A stretch of DNA of 64,000 nt from Novosphingobium sp. SG919 (GTDB lineage Bacteria; Pseudomonadota; Alphaproteobacteria; Sphingomonadales; Sphingomonadaceae), in the NCBI RefSeq assembly GCF_012932495.1, contig NZ_JABCNG010000005.1, positions 124,001 to 188,000 of the forward strand, given 5' to 3'. Shown here piece after piece: positions 19,779 to 28,266 of this stretch (its first letter is position 1; every line of letters begins with the position of its first letter). The notes under the pieces are model-generated. The model was not told the origin of the DNA and made no database searches. It saw only the letters and a program-made list of their open reading frames with translations. Both the position numbers and the translations under genes were made by a program.

Positions 19779-21403
19779 CAGATGATCCCCGATTTGCCAG
19801 GCGCGAGGATCCCGTTGGGATCGATCGCGTGCTTGAGCGTTGCGTTGAAGCGGCGGTTCACCTCGCCATATTGCTGCGCCACCAGGTCCATCGAATTGAC
19901 CCCGGTGCGATAGCTGGCCCAGCCCTTGGCCCCGAACTGCACCACCAGATCGCGATAGCATTCGTCCGCCCTCTGGTGTTCGGCCGGATCGGCCTTGTCG
20001 AACAGCAGGGCGATGATGTGGTGCAGATCGCGCCAGCCGATGGCATAGGCGGCGGTGTAATCGAAGCCGTGGCGCTCCACGATGGCCTTGGCCAGCGCGG
20101 TCTGCCGCTCCGCCTCCACCCCGCGCGCGGCGGCCACCGGAGCGAACCAGGCCAAACCCCCGCCCGATCCGCGCCAGCGCAACAGGCCGATCTCGTCGAG
20201 GTTGAGGCCGCCCTGCATCAGCGTCTGGTGATGGTGGAACCACGGGTTGTCGCCCATTTCCGCCGCCGTCAGCACTTCGCCACCACTGGCCGTCAGGCTG
20301 GCGCGGATGATCGGCTCTACCCCGGCAATCGTCTGGTCGGTGCCATAAAGCGCGAAATAAGTGTTCCACATGCCCAGGCCATTGGCCTTGGCCGCCTTTT
20401 TCAGGCTCGCCTCGTCCAGCAGCGCGCCATCGGGCACGATTTCGTTACGCCGCTTGAACATGGCCAACTGGTAGCTGGCGCTCATCATCAGGTTGCAGTT
20501 GGCCACCAGGTTCGACACACGCAGCGGGCGCATCGCCTCGATGATGCGGGGCACGTCGGCCATTTCGGCGTGGCGCACCATGAACGGCTTGTAGACCGGG
20601 GGCCTCGGCATCAGCCACATGCCCATCTTGGTGACGATGCCAAAGTTCGATTGGGTGAACAGCCCGTCCAGATAGGGGCCATAGCCCCATTTGAACGCCT
20701 GCCAGGCCGTGCTGCCCTTGATGCTGCCCATGCCCGTGCGCATCACTTCGCCGCTGGGCAGCACCACTTCCATGCCGCATTGGAACATGAAATGCTCGCC
20801 ATAGGGCGTGTACCCCACCCCGCGATCGAGCGTGTTGCCCACGGGCGAGGCGATCGGCCCCACGGTGGGCACATCGATCCACAAGGGGATCTTGTTCTCG
20901 TCGAGATAGTCCTTGAGCTGCTGGTAGGTAACGCCCGGCTCCAGCAGGCAGGTGCCCAGTTCCGCATCCACTTCCAGGATGCGGTTCATGCGCTTGAGAT
21001 CGAGCACGACCTGGCCCGGCGTGGCCGGCGAGGTCATGCCATAGCCCATGTTCTTGCCGGTGGAGACGGTCCACAGCGGCTGGCGATATTCGTTGGCGAT
21101 GCGCACGATCGCCTGCACTTCTTCCAAGGATTGCGGGCACACCGCGCCCACCGGTTTGTAACGGTGTGCCGGATCGGGGATATAGGCCTTGTCATAGGGG
21201 GCGACGGCTTCCTCATCGCCGAACACCCATTCCGCACCCACCACGCCGCGAAAGGCTTTCATCGCCCCGGCAAAGTCGGCCACGCTGCGGCCGGGGGCAA
21301 GCGGCGCCGGCTTGGCCGCCGTGGCGCCCGTGCTCCATCCCACGCTGGCCACCCCGGCCAGCCCCGCGCCCAGCAGGCCGCGTCGATGCAGGTCCAGGCT
21401 CAT
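19778..21403 (-). CDS. VAO/p-cresol methylhydroxylase-like FAD oxidoreductase (PchF-like)
   Basis: This is a flavoprotein (541 aa) of the vanillyl-alcohol-oxidase family, which dehydrogenates and hydroxylates para-alkylphenols via a quinone methide. The FAD domain shows TGKNMGYG near the middle of the N-terminal half and the family-typical NTLDRGVGYTPYGEH. A cytochrome c gene directly upstream overlaps by 4 bases. This makes it a dehydrogenase of the p-cresol/eugenol hydroxylase type rather than an oxidase. The N-terminus (LHRRGLLGAGLAG then GATAA) looks like a Tat signal, so the complex should be periplasmic. The substrate (p-cresol, 4-alkylphenol, eugenol or other) is open. Confidence 0.88.
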
Positions 21404-21744
21404 TGTCCGTGCTCCTCGCTGCGGGCCGGGCTGGTGGAAACCCATTGCGACAGGGCATCGAGTTCGGCCGGGGAAATTTCGGTGGGGCGGAACGCCGGCA
21501 TGGCGTTCTGGCCATGGCGGACGATGTATTTCACCGCCTCGGCCGGCAGCTGGCGTCCCAGGATGATCGGCCCCACGTTGCGCCCGTGGCAATAGCCGCA
21601 GACCTTGGCATAGACTTGCGCCGGGGCACGATGTGGCTGGACTTGCCCCAGGCGCTGTGGCGCTTGCGCGGGTTGGGCACCGGCGGGCGGGGCCGGCAGC
21701 TGCAGGGCAGCCGCCAGCATGATCAGCATGGACCTTGTCATCAT
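21400..21744 (-). CDS. Cytochrome c subunit paired with the PchF-like flavoprotein (PchC-like)
   Basis: This is a small periplasmic cytochrome c (114 aa) that would take electrons from the neighbouring flavoprotein. It has an N-terminal signal peptide, a heme motif C49-x2-C52-H53 (VCGYCHGRNVGP) and a likely axial Met82 in NAMPAF. The start is one of two adjacent ATGs (21744 or 21741); GAGAGGGG upstream suits the second slightly better. It is the first gene of the leftward operon, whose promoter region is shared with the divergent LysR gene. Confidence 0.9.
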   Translation of the reverse strand: MMTRSMLIMLAAALQLPAPPAGAQPAQAPQRLGQVQPHRAPAQVYAKVCGYCHGRNVGPIILGRQLPAEAVKYIVRHGQNAMPAFRPTEISPAELDALSQWVSTSPARSEEHGQ

Positions 21745-21892
21745 CCCCTCTCGTCTGCCGGCCGGCGTGGCGTGTGTGCCCGCATGGCCTTGCCCGAAAG
21801 GGTGTATCCCCGCCCCGCGCCCCGCGCCACGGCGCGGCGTGCCTGCCGTTTCATGAGGTGAAAAGCGCGCTGGCACGCGGACAGACCGATCG

Positions 21893-21913
21893 ATCCATGC
21901 TATCGATCGATCC
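21893..21913. promoter_or_regulatory. LysR-type box 1 (ATC-N9-GAT), upstream of lysR and the pchCF-like operon
   Basis: The pattern GATCCATNNNATSGATCGAT occurs here, and its core ATC-N9-GAT (21894-21908) matches the NodD/LTTR box format. A perfect 7-bp inverted repeat GATCGAT-N7-ATCGATC overlaps it (21889-21909). It ends 27 bp before the LysR start, and a near-copy lies after lysR at 22847. It is the likely binding site of the adjacent regulator. Confidence 0.7.
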
Positions 21914-21939
21914 TGCCACCAACCATCGACAGGCAATTC

Positions 21940-22848
21940 ATGCGCTTCAAGGGTCTCGATCTCAACCTGCTTGCCGCGTTCGACGTGCTGCTGGAAAACC
22001 GCAGCGTTTCCGCCGCCGCCCGGCAGATGAACCTGAGCCAGCCGGCGATGAGCGCGGCGCTGACCCGCCTGCGCGAATTCTTCGCCGACGACCTGCTGGT
22101 GGCCCAGGGCAAGCGCATGTACCCCACGGCCTTTGCCGAAGCGCTGGTGCCGCAGGTGCGCGAAACCTTGCGCACGGTCGAAGCCATGCTGGTCACCGCC
22201 AGCCGGTTCGATCCCACCACCACGCAGCGCACCTTCCGCCTGGTGGCGTCGGACTATGTGGTAACCGCCGTACTTGCCCCGGTGCTTCAGGCCCTGCCGC
22301 GCCTGGCGCCGGGGATGCGCATCGAGTTGGTGCTGCCCAGCGACGCTGCCCATGCCGACCTGCGCGAAGGCCGCGCCGACCTGCTGATCGCGCCCGAGCA
22401 GTTCATCGTGTCCGACCACCCGAGCGAACTGCTGTGCGAGGAACGCCATGTGGTGATGGGTTGGGCGCACAACCCGGCATTTGCCGGGCAAGGACCCGAT
22501 CGCGATGCCTTCCTGGCGGCAGGCCACGTTTCGGTACGCATCGGCGCCTCGCGCGATCACGCCTTTGCCGACCGCCAGCTCAACCAGATCGGCATGGCGC
22601 GGCGGATCGAGATCGAGGCGCCCTCGTTCAGCACGATCCCGTGGATGCTGATGGACACGCAGCGCATGGCCGTGGTGCAGGAACGGCTGGCGCGGCGCAT
22701 GGTGGCGGCCTTTCCGCTGGCGATGGCGCCGCTGCCCTTCCCGTTCCAGCCGATGCGTGAGATGATCCAGTACCATCGCACCCGCACCAGCGACGAAGGG
22801 CTGCGCTGGCTGATGGCGCGCCTGCGCGAGGCGGCGTTTCGCAGTTGA
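21940..22848 (+). CDS. LysR-family regulator, NodD/LinR/PcpR-like
   Basis: This is a LysR-type activator (302 aa). The N-terminal helix-turn-helix is LDLNLLAAFDVLLENRSVSAAARQMNLSQPAMSAAL, given here as residues 6-41. The effector domain contains SDYVVTAVLAPVLQ and ends with FPFQPMREMIQYHRTR, which is typical of the NodD/NahR/LinR branch responding to aromatic compounds. It is divergent from the pchCF-like operon and upstream of the ring-cleavage operon. Matching LTTR boxes lie on both sides, so it probably controls both units and itself. Confidence 0.92.
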   Translation: MRFKGLDLNLLAAFDVLLENRSVSAAARQMNLSQPAMSAALTRLREFFADDLLVAQGKRMYPTAFAEALVPQVRETLRTVEAMLVTASRFDPTTTQRTFRLVASDYVVTAVLAPVLQALPRLAPGMRIELVLPSDAAHADLREGRADLLIAPEQFIVSDHPSELLCEERHVVMGWAHNPAFAGQGPDRDAFLAAGHVSVRIGASRDHAFADRQLNQIGMARRIEIEAPSFSTIPWMLMDTQRMAVVQERLARRMVAAFPLAMAPLPFPFQPMREMIQYHRTRTSDEGLRWLMARLREAAFRS

Positions 22849-22867
22849 TCCATTTCATGGATCGATG
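22847..22867. promoter_or_regulatory. LysR-type box 2 (ATC-N9-GAT), upstream of the ring-cleavage operon
   Basis: This site shares 16 of the first 20 positions with the box at 21893, including both outer heptamers GATCCAT and GATCGAT. ATC-N9-GAT runs from 22848 to 22862. A perfect inverted repeat GATCCAT-N3-ATGGATC covers 22847-22863. It starts inside the stop codon of lysR and sits about 80 bp before the flavin monooxygenase start, a normal activator distance. Confidence 0.7.
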
Positions 22868-22947
22868 ATGATCAAAACAATCTAGTATCTCAATTCCTAT
22901 TCTCCTTTAGGGTGCGGGTCACAAGCAGTCCTTGGGAGAGACCTGAC

Positions 22948-24063
22948 GTGCAAGATTTGCCCATTCTGGTGGTAGGTGCCGGGATCGGCGGCCTTTCGGC
23001 CGCAATCGCGCTGCGCCGCGCCGGCCATCGTGTCACCGTGATCGAAAAAGACCCCAACTGGTCGGTCTATGGCGTGGGCATCATCCAGCAATCCAACGTC
23101 ATCCGCGCGATGGACCAGTTGGGCGTGCTCGATTCCTTCCTCGATGCCGCCTGCGGCTTTGACGCGGTGGAAATCTATGTGCCCGATGGCACGCGCGTGG
23201 CCCGCGTGCCCACGCCGTCGCTGGTGGAAGGCAAGCCTTCGAACGTGGGCATCGGCCGCCGTGCCCTGCAAAAGGTGCTGGGTGACAGCGCCCGCGACCT
23301 TGGCGCGGAAATCCGCCTGGGACTGACCGTGACCGCGCTGGACCAGGATGCCGATGGCGTCGACGTGACGCTGTCCGATGGCAGCCGCGAACGCTATGCC
23401 GTGGTGGTGGGCGCCGACGGGGTCTATTCGCAGACCCGCCAGACCGTGCTGCCGCAGGCCGAAAAGCCGCAGTTCACCGGGCAAGCGGTGTGGCGCTACA
23501 ACTTCCCCCGCCCGGCCGACCTTGACGCGCTGCACGTCTACAACGGCCGCACCGGCGTGGGCCTGGTGCCGATCTCGGCGCAGACCATGTACATGTACGT
23601 GACCACGCCCGAACCGGACAACCCGCGCTATCCCACCCAGGGCATCGCAGAGGCCATGCGCAGCAAGCTGGTCGGCACCGCCCCGCAGATCCAGGCGCTC
23701 GCCAGCCAGATCACCGACGATGACGGCGTGGTCTATCGCCCGCTCGAAGGCATGATGCTGCACGGGCCATGGCACCAGGGCCGCGTCGTGCTGCTGGGCG
23801 ATGCGGTGCACGCCACCACGCCGCACCTGGGCCAGGGCGCGGGCATGGCGATCGAAGATGCGATCGTGCTGGCACAGGAACTGACCGCTGCCGACAGCGT
23901 GGAAGCGGCCTTCACCGCCTACCGCACGCGCCGCTACGAACGCTGCCGCTATATCGTCGAAAGCTCGCTGGCGATCTGCATGGGCCAGCTGGGCAAGGCA
24001 CCGCCGGTGGATAACCACAAGGCGACCGCCGAAATGTTCGCCGTCGTCGCCCAACCGATCTGA
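22948..24063 (+). CDS. FAD-dependent aromatic monooxygenase (salicylate/3-hydroxybenzoate hydroxylase-like)
   Basis: This is a single-component flavin monooxygenase (371 aa) that would hydroxylate an aromatic or heteroaromatic ring with NAD(P)H and oxygen. The Rossmann motif GAGIGG is at residues 10-15. The second FAD motif LLGDAVHATTPHLGQGAG is near 282-299. The start is a GTG preceded by GGGAGAG; the frame is open 12 codons further upstream, but that ATG has no ribosome site. It is the first gene of a five-gene operon behind LTTR box 2. Relatives include salicylate 1-hydroxylase, 3-hydroxybenzoate 6-hydroxylase and 6-hydroxynicotinate monooxygenase, so the substrate is not settled. Confidence 0.88.
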   Translation: MQDLPILVVGAGIGGLSAAIALRRAGHRVTVIEKDPNWSVYGVGIIQQSNVIRAMDQLGVLDSFLDAACGFDAVEIYVPDGTRVARVPTPSLVEGKPSNVGIGRRALQKVLGDSARDLGAEIRLGLTVTALDQDADGVDVTLSDGSRERYAVVVGADGVYSQTRQTVLPQAEKPQFTGQAVWRYNFPRPADLDALHVYNGRTGVGLVPISAQTMYMYVTTPEPDNPRYPTQGIAEAMRSKLVGTAPQIQALASQITDDDGVVYRPLEGMMLHGPWHQGRVVLLGDAVHATTPHLGQGAGMAIEDAIVLAQELTAADSVEAAFTAYRTRRYERCRYIVESSLAICMGQLGKAPPVDNHKATAEMFAVVAQPI

Positions 24064-24106
24064 TTTCCCTCTTCCCTCCTTTTTATTCAGCCAGGATCCC
24101 AAACCC

Positions 24107-25009
24107 ATGAGCCGAGTGACCGAAATCCGCTATGTCGGATATGGCGTCGAAAACTTCGACGCCGAACGCGCCTTTTACGCAGACGACTGGGGCCTTACCG
24201 AAGTGGCCGCCAGCGATGGCCTGGCCTGGTTCAAGGCCCAGGGCCATGATGAACACCACGTGGTGCGCCTGCACAAGGCCGATGTGAACCATGTGGAAGT
24301 GATCGCCTTTGCCGCCGAGACGCCCGCTGATGTCGATGCCCTGCACGACAAGATCGTGGCGGCCGGCTGCAAGGTGATCCACGCCCCTGCCACGCTCGAT
24401 GCGCCGGGCGGTGGCTATGGCTTCCGCTTCTTTTCGCCCGACGGGCTGCCGTTCGAAATTTCGGCGGGCGTGGCGCGGGGCGACAAGCGCCCGCTCGAAC
24501 GCTGGGAAGGCGTGCCGGTCAAGATCAGCCACATCGTGATGCATTCGCCCGATCACCAAGCCATGGTGGCGTTCTTCACCGACGTGCTCGGCTTCAAGGT
24601 GTCGGACTGGCTGGGCGATTTCATGTGCTTCCTGCGCTGCAACGAGGCGCATCACCGTGTCGCCATCCTGCCCGGGCCGCCGTGCCTCAACCACGTGGCT
24701 TATGACATGCTGTCGGTGGACGACATGATGCGCGGCGCCAGCCGCCTCAAGAAGCGCGGCACCGATCTGCGCTGGGGCCCTGGCCGCCACACCGCCGGCA
24801 ACAACACGTTCAGCTATTTTACCACGCCCGCCGGCTTTGCCGTGGAATACACCGCAGACCTCGAAGTGGTCGATTTCGAAACGCATGAAGCCAAGGTGCA
24901 CGTCCCCGCGCCAAACGTGATGGACCAGTGGGGCATCGGCGTCGGCGGGCCGCAGACCATGCCGCATCCCGCGCCCGACGCGCGCCTGTTCCAGCCGGCG
25001 GGAGTTTGA
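24107..25009 (+). CDS. Type I extradiol (VOC) ring-cleavage dioxygenase
   Basis: This is a two-domain vicinal-oxygen-chelate protein (300 aa) like catechol 2,3-dioxygenase or dihydroxybiphenyl dioxygenase. The expected Fe(II) triad is visible in the C-terminal domain: H142 (ISHIVMHSPD), H196 (CLNHVAYDM) and E247 (AVEYTADLE). It lies 43 bp after the monooxygenase, whose dihydroxylated product it would open. AGGATCCC precedes the ATG. Ring cleavage of a catechol-like intermediate is a family inference; which bond is cut is unknown. Confidence 0.88.
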   Translation: MSRVTEIRYVGYGVENFDAERAFYADDWGLTEVAASDGLAWFKAQGHDEHHVVRLHKADVNHVEVIAFAAETPADVDALHDKIVAAGCKVIHAPATLDAPGGGYGFRFFSPDGLPFEISAGVARGDKRPLERWEGVPVKISHIVMHSPDHQAMVAFFTDVLGFKVSDWLGDFMCFLRCNEAHHRVAILPGPPCLNHVAYDMLSVDDMMRGASRLKKRGTDLRWGPGRHTAGNNTFSYFTTPAGFAVEYTADLEVVDFETHEAKVHVPAPNVMDQWGIGVGGPQTMPHPAPDARLFQPAGV

Positions 25010-25014
25010 TCGTC

Positions 25015-26172
25015 ATGGCGCTGTTTGAATACTTCCCGAACTATATCTGGAACCTGTCGGTTGCCATCGCCATGGAATCGGGCGGCAAAATCGGCGAGAT
25101 CGTCGACATGTGCCAGCCGATCAAGGACGCGGCCGCCAACGGTTCTGATGCCGGCACGCCGCAGTTCATGAAGGCCTGGGTCGCCATGGGCGACAAGCTG
25201 CTGGAACTGGCCGGCGAAGACGAAGCCAAGGGCCGCCTGTTCTCTGCCTCCACCAAGCTGGAGCGCGCCTCGCTCTACCTGTTTACGGCAGAGCGCATGC
25301 AGGGCCACGGCGCACCCGGTCGCAAGGAAACCTATGCCAAGGCGCGGGCCGCGTTCGACAAGTCCACGCAGCTGGGCAAGATCAACCGCGAACGGGTGGA
25401 AATCCCGCTCGAAACCGGCACCATGCCCGCCCTGTTCACCCGCGCCCCGGGTAAAGGAAGAAAGCCCGTCGTGGTGTTCTGCAACGGGCTCGATAGCTGC
25501 AAGGAACTGCTCTACTGGACCAACCTGCCGGTGGAACTGGCGCGTCGCGGCATTTCCACGCTCTGCGTCGACCAGCCCGGCTCGGGCGAGACGCTGCGCC
25601 TCCAGGGCCTGCCGGTCGATCCGCATTCGGAAAGCTGGGCATCCAAGGCGGTGGACTGGCTGGAACAGCAACCCGAGGTCGATCCCAAGGCCATCGGCAT
25701 GACCGGCATTTCGCTGGGCGGGCACTTTGCCCCGCGCGCGGTGGCTTACGAGCCGCGCTTTGCCAGCGGCGCGGTGTGGGGTGCCAACCACAACTGGCGC
25801 GAAGTGCAGGACAAGCGGATGCAGCGCGAGGGCGAAAACCCCGTGCCGCACTATTGGGCGCACGTGCACTGGGCCTTTGGCGCCAAGGACCAGGACGATT
25901 TCCTGGCCAAGTCCGAAGCCATGAACCTCAACGGCCACATGGACCACATCAAGGTGCCGTTCCTGGTCACCCATGGGGCCAACGATCGCCAGATCAGCGT
26001 CGCCTATGCCGACGATCTCTATGATCAGCTGGTCAATTCCCCACGCCGCGAAAAGGTGATCTTCACCCCGCGCGAAGGTGGGGTGGAGCATGTCGGCGCT
26101 GACAACATGTCGTACGGCCGCGACTTGCTGGCTGACTGGTTTGCCGAGACACTGGGCGGCAAGACCGCCTGA
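25015..26172 (+). CDS. Alpha/beta hydrolase, 2,6-dihydroxypseudooxynicotine hydrolase-like
   Basis: This is an alpha/beta hydrolase (385 aa) with a helical N-terminal ~130 residues, as in the C-C bond hydrolase acting on 2,6-dihydroxypseudooxynicotine in nicotine breakdown and in FrsA-like enzymes. The catalytic residues are S233 (TGISLGGHF), D324 (HGANDRQIS) and H359 (GGVEHVGADN). GGGAG lies ten bases before the ATG, 5 bp after the dioxygenase stop. In this operon it most likely hydrolyses the ring-fission product or removes an acyl side chain. That is inferred from family and position. Confidence 0.85.
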   Translation: MALFEYFPNYIWNLSVAIAMESGGKIGEIVDMCQPIKDAAANGSDAGTPQFMKAWVAMGDKLLELAGEDEAKGRLFSASTKLERASLYLFTAERMQGHGAPGRKETYAKARAAFDKSTQLGKINRERVEIPLETGTMPALFTRAPGKGRKPVVVFCNGLDSCKELLYWTNLPVELARRGISTLCVDQPGSGETLRLQGLPVDPHSESWASKAVDWLEQQPEVDPKAIGMTGISLGGHFAPRAVAYEPRFASGAVWGANHNWREVQDKRMQREGENPVPHYWAHVHWAFGAKDQDDFLAKSEAMNLNGHMDHIKVPFLVTHGANDRQISVAYADDLYDQLVNSPRREKVIFTPREGGVEHVGADNMSYGRDLLADWFAETLGGKTA

Positions 26173-26180
26173 GCATAAGA

Positions 26181-26221
26181 ATGCCGGCCGGCTCGCGCGG
26201 GATGCGCGGGCCGGCCGGCAT
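26181..26221 (+). other. Strong hairpin between hydrolase and cyclase genes
   Basis: A perfect 12-bp inverted repeat (ATGCCGGCCGGC and its complement, 17-base loop) fills most of the 69-bp gap inside the operon. There is no U-tract. It may stabilise the upstream mRNA, attenuate expression of the two downstream genes, or be a small dispersed repeat. Confidence 0.6.
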
Positions 26222-26241
26222 CGTCACGAGAGGATCCCAAA

Positions 26242-27021
26242 ATGGCCCGCCGTTTCATCGATCTGTCGATCACCCTGTGCAACGACGTGGTGAGCGACCC
26301 GCCGTTCATGCGGCCCGAGATCACCTATCAGACCCATGCCGATACCGTCGGCGAACTTGGCCACTTCTTTCCCGGCGTCACCCAGGACGACATGATCGAC
26401 GGCGCCGGCTTTGCCGCGGCCGAATGGGTCAAGCTGACCACGCACAACGGCACGCACCTGGATGCGCCGTGGCATTTCCACCCCACGATGGATGGCGGCA
26501 AGCGCGCCATCACCATCGACGAAGTGCCGCTGGAATGGTGTTTCCAGCGCGGCGTGAAGCTGGACTTCCGCCACTTTCCCGACGGCTATGTCGTCACCGG
26601 GCAAGACGTGGAAGACGAGTTGAAGCGCATCGGCCACGATCTCCAGCCGCTGGACATCGTGCTGGTCAACACCGCGGCCGGCCAGGCCCTGGGCCGGCCC
26701 GATTTCGTCAACGTGGGCTGCGGCATGGGCTATGAAGCCACCATGTACCTGACCACGCGCGGCGTGCGCGTGACCGGCACCGACGCCTGGAGCTGGGATG
26801 CGCCGTTCAGCTATACCGCCGAAAAGGTCAAGGAAACCGGCGATACCTCGCTGATCTGGGAAGGCCACAAGGCCGGCCGCGACATCGGCTATTGCCACCT
26901 GGAAAAGCTGCACAACCTGGAAAGCCTGCCCCCGCACGGCTTCACCGTCAGCTGCTTCCCTGCCAAGATCCAGGGTGCCTCGGCCGGGTGGACCCGCGCC
27001 GTCGCGATCATCGAGGAGTGA
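26242..27021 (+). CDS. Cyclase/kynurenine formamidase-like metal hydrolase
   Basis: This is a member of the cyclase family (259 aa), which includes bacterial kynurenine formamidase and other metal-dependent hydrolases. The metal motif HNGTHLDAPWHF is at residues 68-79. The ATG is preceded by GAGAGGATCCC. It is the fourth gene of the ring-cleavage operon, and the FAH-family gene starts 5 bp after its stop. It probably hydrolyses an ester, lactone or amide intermediate. No tryptophan-pathway genes are nearby, so a kynurenine role is unlikely. Confidence 0.87.
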   Translation: MARRFIDLSITLCNDVVSDPPFMRPEITYQTHADTVGELGHFFPGVTQDDMIDGAGFAAAEWVKLTTHNGTHLDAPWHFHPTMDGGKRAITIDEVPLEWCFQRGVKLDFRHFPDGYVVTGQDVEDELKRIGHDLQPLDIVLVNTAAGQALGRPDFVNVGCGMGYEATMYLTTRGVRVTGTDAWSWDAPFSYTAEKVKETGDTSLIWEGHKAGRDIGYCHLEKLHNLESLPPHGFTVSCFPAKIQGASAGWTRAVAIIEE

Positions 27022-27026
27022 GCGGC

Positions 27027-28004
27027 ATGCGCCTGGCAACTTTGCGCAATGGTGCGCCCGACGGGCAACTGGTGGTGGTTTCGGCCGATGGCACGCGCCA
27101 TCTGCCCGGCGGCCCTGCCCTGCCCAACCTGCTCGCCGCGATCGAGAACTGGAGTGAAGCCGAACCGGCGCTGGCGGCCCTGGCCGACGAACTGGCCGGC
27201 GGCGCGGGCCTGCCGCTCGATCCGGCGCTTCTCGCAGCGCCGCTGCCGCGCACGTGGCAGTGGCTCGATGGTTCGGCCTTCGGCACGCATGGCGATCTGA
27301 TGCAGGTGGCGTTCAACATGCCGCCGATCGAGACCGACCTCCCGCTGATGTACCAGGGCGTGTCGGACCGGTTCTATGGCCCGCGCGATCCCGTGCCCTT
27401 TCCCGACGTTGCCCACGGCATCGATTTCGAGGGGGAATTCGGCGTGATCGTGGATGCCGTGCCGATGGGCACCAGTGCCCAGGACGCGGCCGCGCACATC
27501 AAGCTGGTGGTGCAGATCAACGACTGGTCGCTGCGCACGCTGGCACCGATCGAAATGAAGACCGGGTTCGGCTGGATCCAGGCCAAGCCACCGTGCAGCA
27601 TGGCTCCCTTTGCCGTGCCGCCCGCGGCGCTGGGTGATGGCTGGCGCGATGGCCGCGTGGCGCTGGACCTGGCGGTGGACTGGAACGGACAGCATTTCGG
27701 CCATGCCAACGGCGGGGCGATGGATTTCAGCTTTCCCGAACTGGTCGCCCACGCGGCGCGCACGCGCGATCTGGTGGCCGGCACGGTGATCGGATCGGGC
27801 ACGGTGTCCAACCCGGAATACGCCACGGTGGGATCGAGCTGCATTTCCGAACGCCGCGCGATCGAGATCATTGCCGATGGCAAGCCGGCCACCGCGTTCA
27901 TGGCCTTTGGCGACACCGTGCGCATGGCTGCGCAAGGCGCGGACGGCAGCACGCCGTTTGGTGTGATCGAGCAGACGGTGGTCCAGGCCGCACGCGCTGC
28001 CTGA
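27027..28004 (+). CDS. Fumarylacetoacetate hydrolase-family protein
   Basis: This is an FAH-superfamily enzyme (325 aa) that would cleave an acylpyruvate-type C-C bond or act on a 2-hydroxy-dienoate. The C-terminal catalytic domain has the acidic metal ligands in HGIDFEGEFGVIVD and the later IKLVVQINDWSLR element. The longer in-frame start would overlap the cyclase gene; the ATG after GAGGAGTGA is preferred. It is the last gene of the operon, followed by an inverted repeat. It is distinct from the tyrosine-pathway fahA at about 46 kb. Confidence 0.87.
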   Translation: MRLATLRNGAPDGQLVVVSADGTRHLPGGPALPNLLAAIENWSEAEPALAALADELAGGAGLPLDPALLAAPLPRTWQWLDGSAFGTHGDLMQVAFNMPPIETDLPLMYQGVSDRFYGPRDPVPFPDVAHGIDFEGEFGVIVDAVPMGTSAQDAAAHIKLVVQINDWSLRTLAPIEMKTGFGWIQAKPPCSMAPFAVPPAALGDGWRDGRVALDLAVDWNGQHFGHANGGAMDFSFPELVAHAARTRDLVAGTVIGSGTVSNPEYATVGSSCISERRAIEIIADGKPATAFMAFGDTVRMAAQGADGSTPFGVIEQTVVQAARAA

Positions 28005-28047
28005 CCGGTTGCGCCTGCGCGGCTAGAGGTGATCTCGGCTGAAAAAA

Positions 28048-28077
28048 TTGGCGGGGCGAAGTGCGGCGCCCCGCCAA
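28048..28077. terminator. Hairpin terminator after the ring-cleavage operon
   Basis: A perfect 11-bp stem (TTGGCGGGGCG and its complement, 8-base loop) is flanked by A-tracts, GAAAAAA on the left and AAAAG on the right. On the minus strand the left tract becomes a U-run, so it is best as a terminator for leftward transcription. For the plus-strand operon it is a weaker barrier. Confidence 0.65.
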
Positions 28078-28266
28078 AAGTTCAGGGAGATCAGGATGGC
28101 AGCCAGCCATCCGCAGACGGGAGGAGGGTTCGCCCCGTTGCCCGATCGGTTTATTGATAATGGATCGCAATTGCAAGTGATAAATCCGTGGGCGTGCATT
28201 TTCACCTGCCGGGCCACCGTTTTCGTCCCGATTGCCCTTGCGCCGCGATTCGCCTAATATGTTGCG

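Noticed and set aside
26242..27021. Assigning the cyclase-family gene as kynurenine formamidase (kynB)
   Set aside because: The metal motif is shared across the family, and no tryptophan dioxygenase or kynureninase is nearby; the operon context points to ring-fission chemistry.
27027..28004. A second fumarylacetoacetase of the tyrosine pathway
   Set aside because: Length and motifs fit the shorter FAH-family hydrolases, and the true fahA is at 45770-47062.
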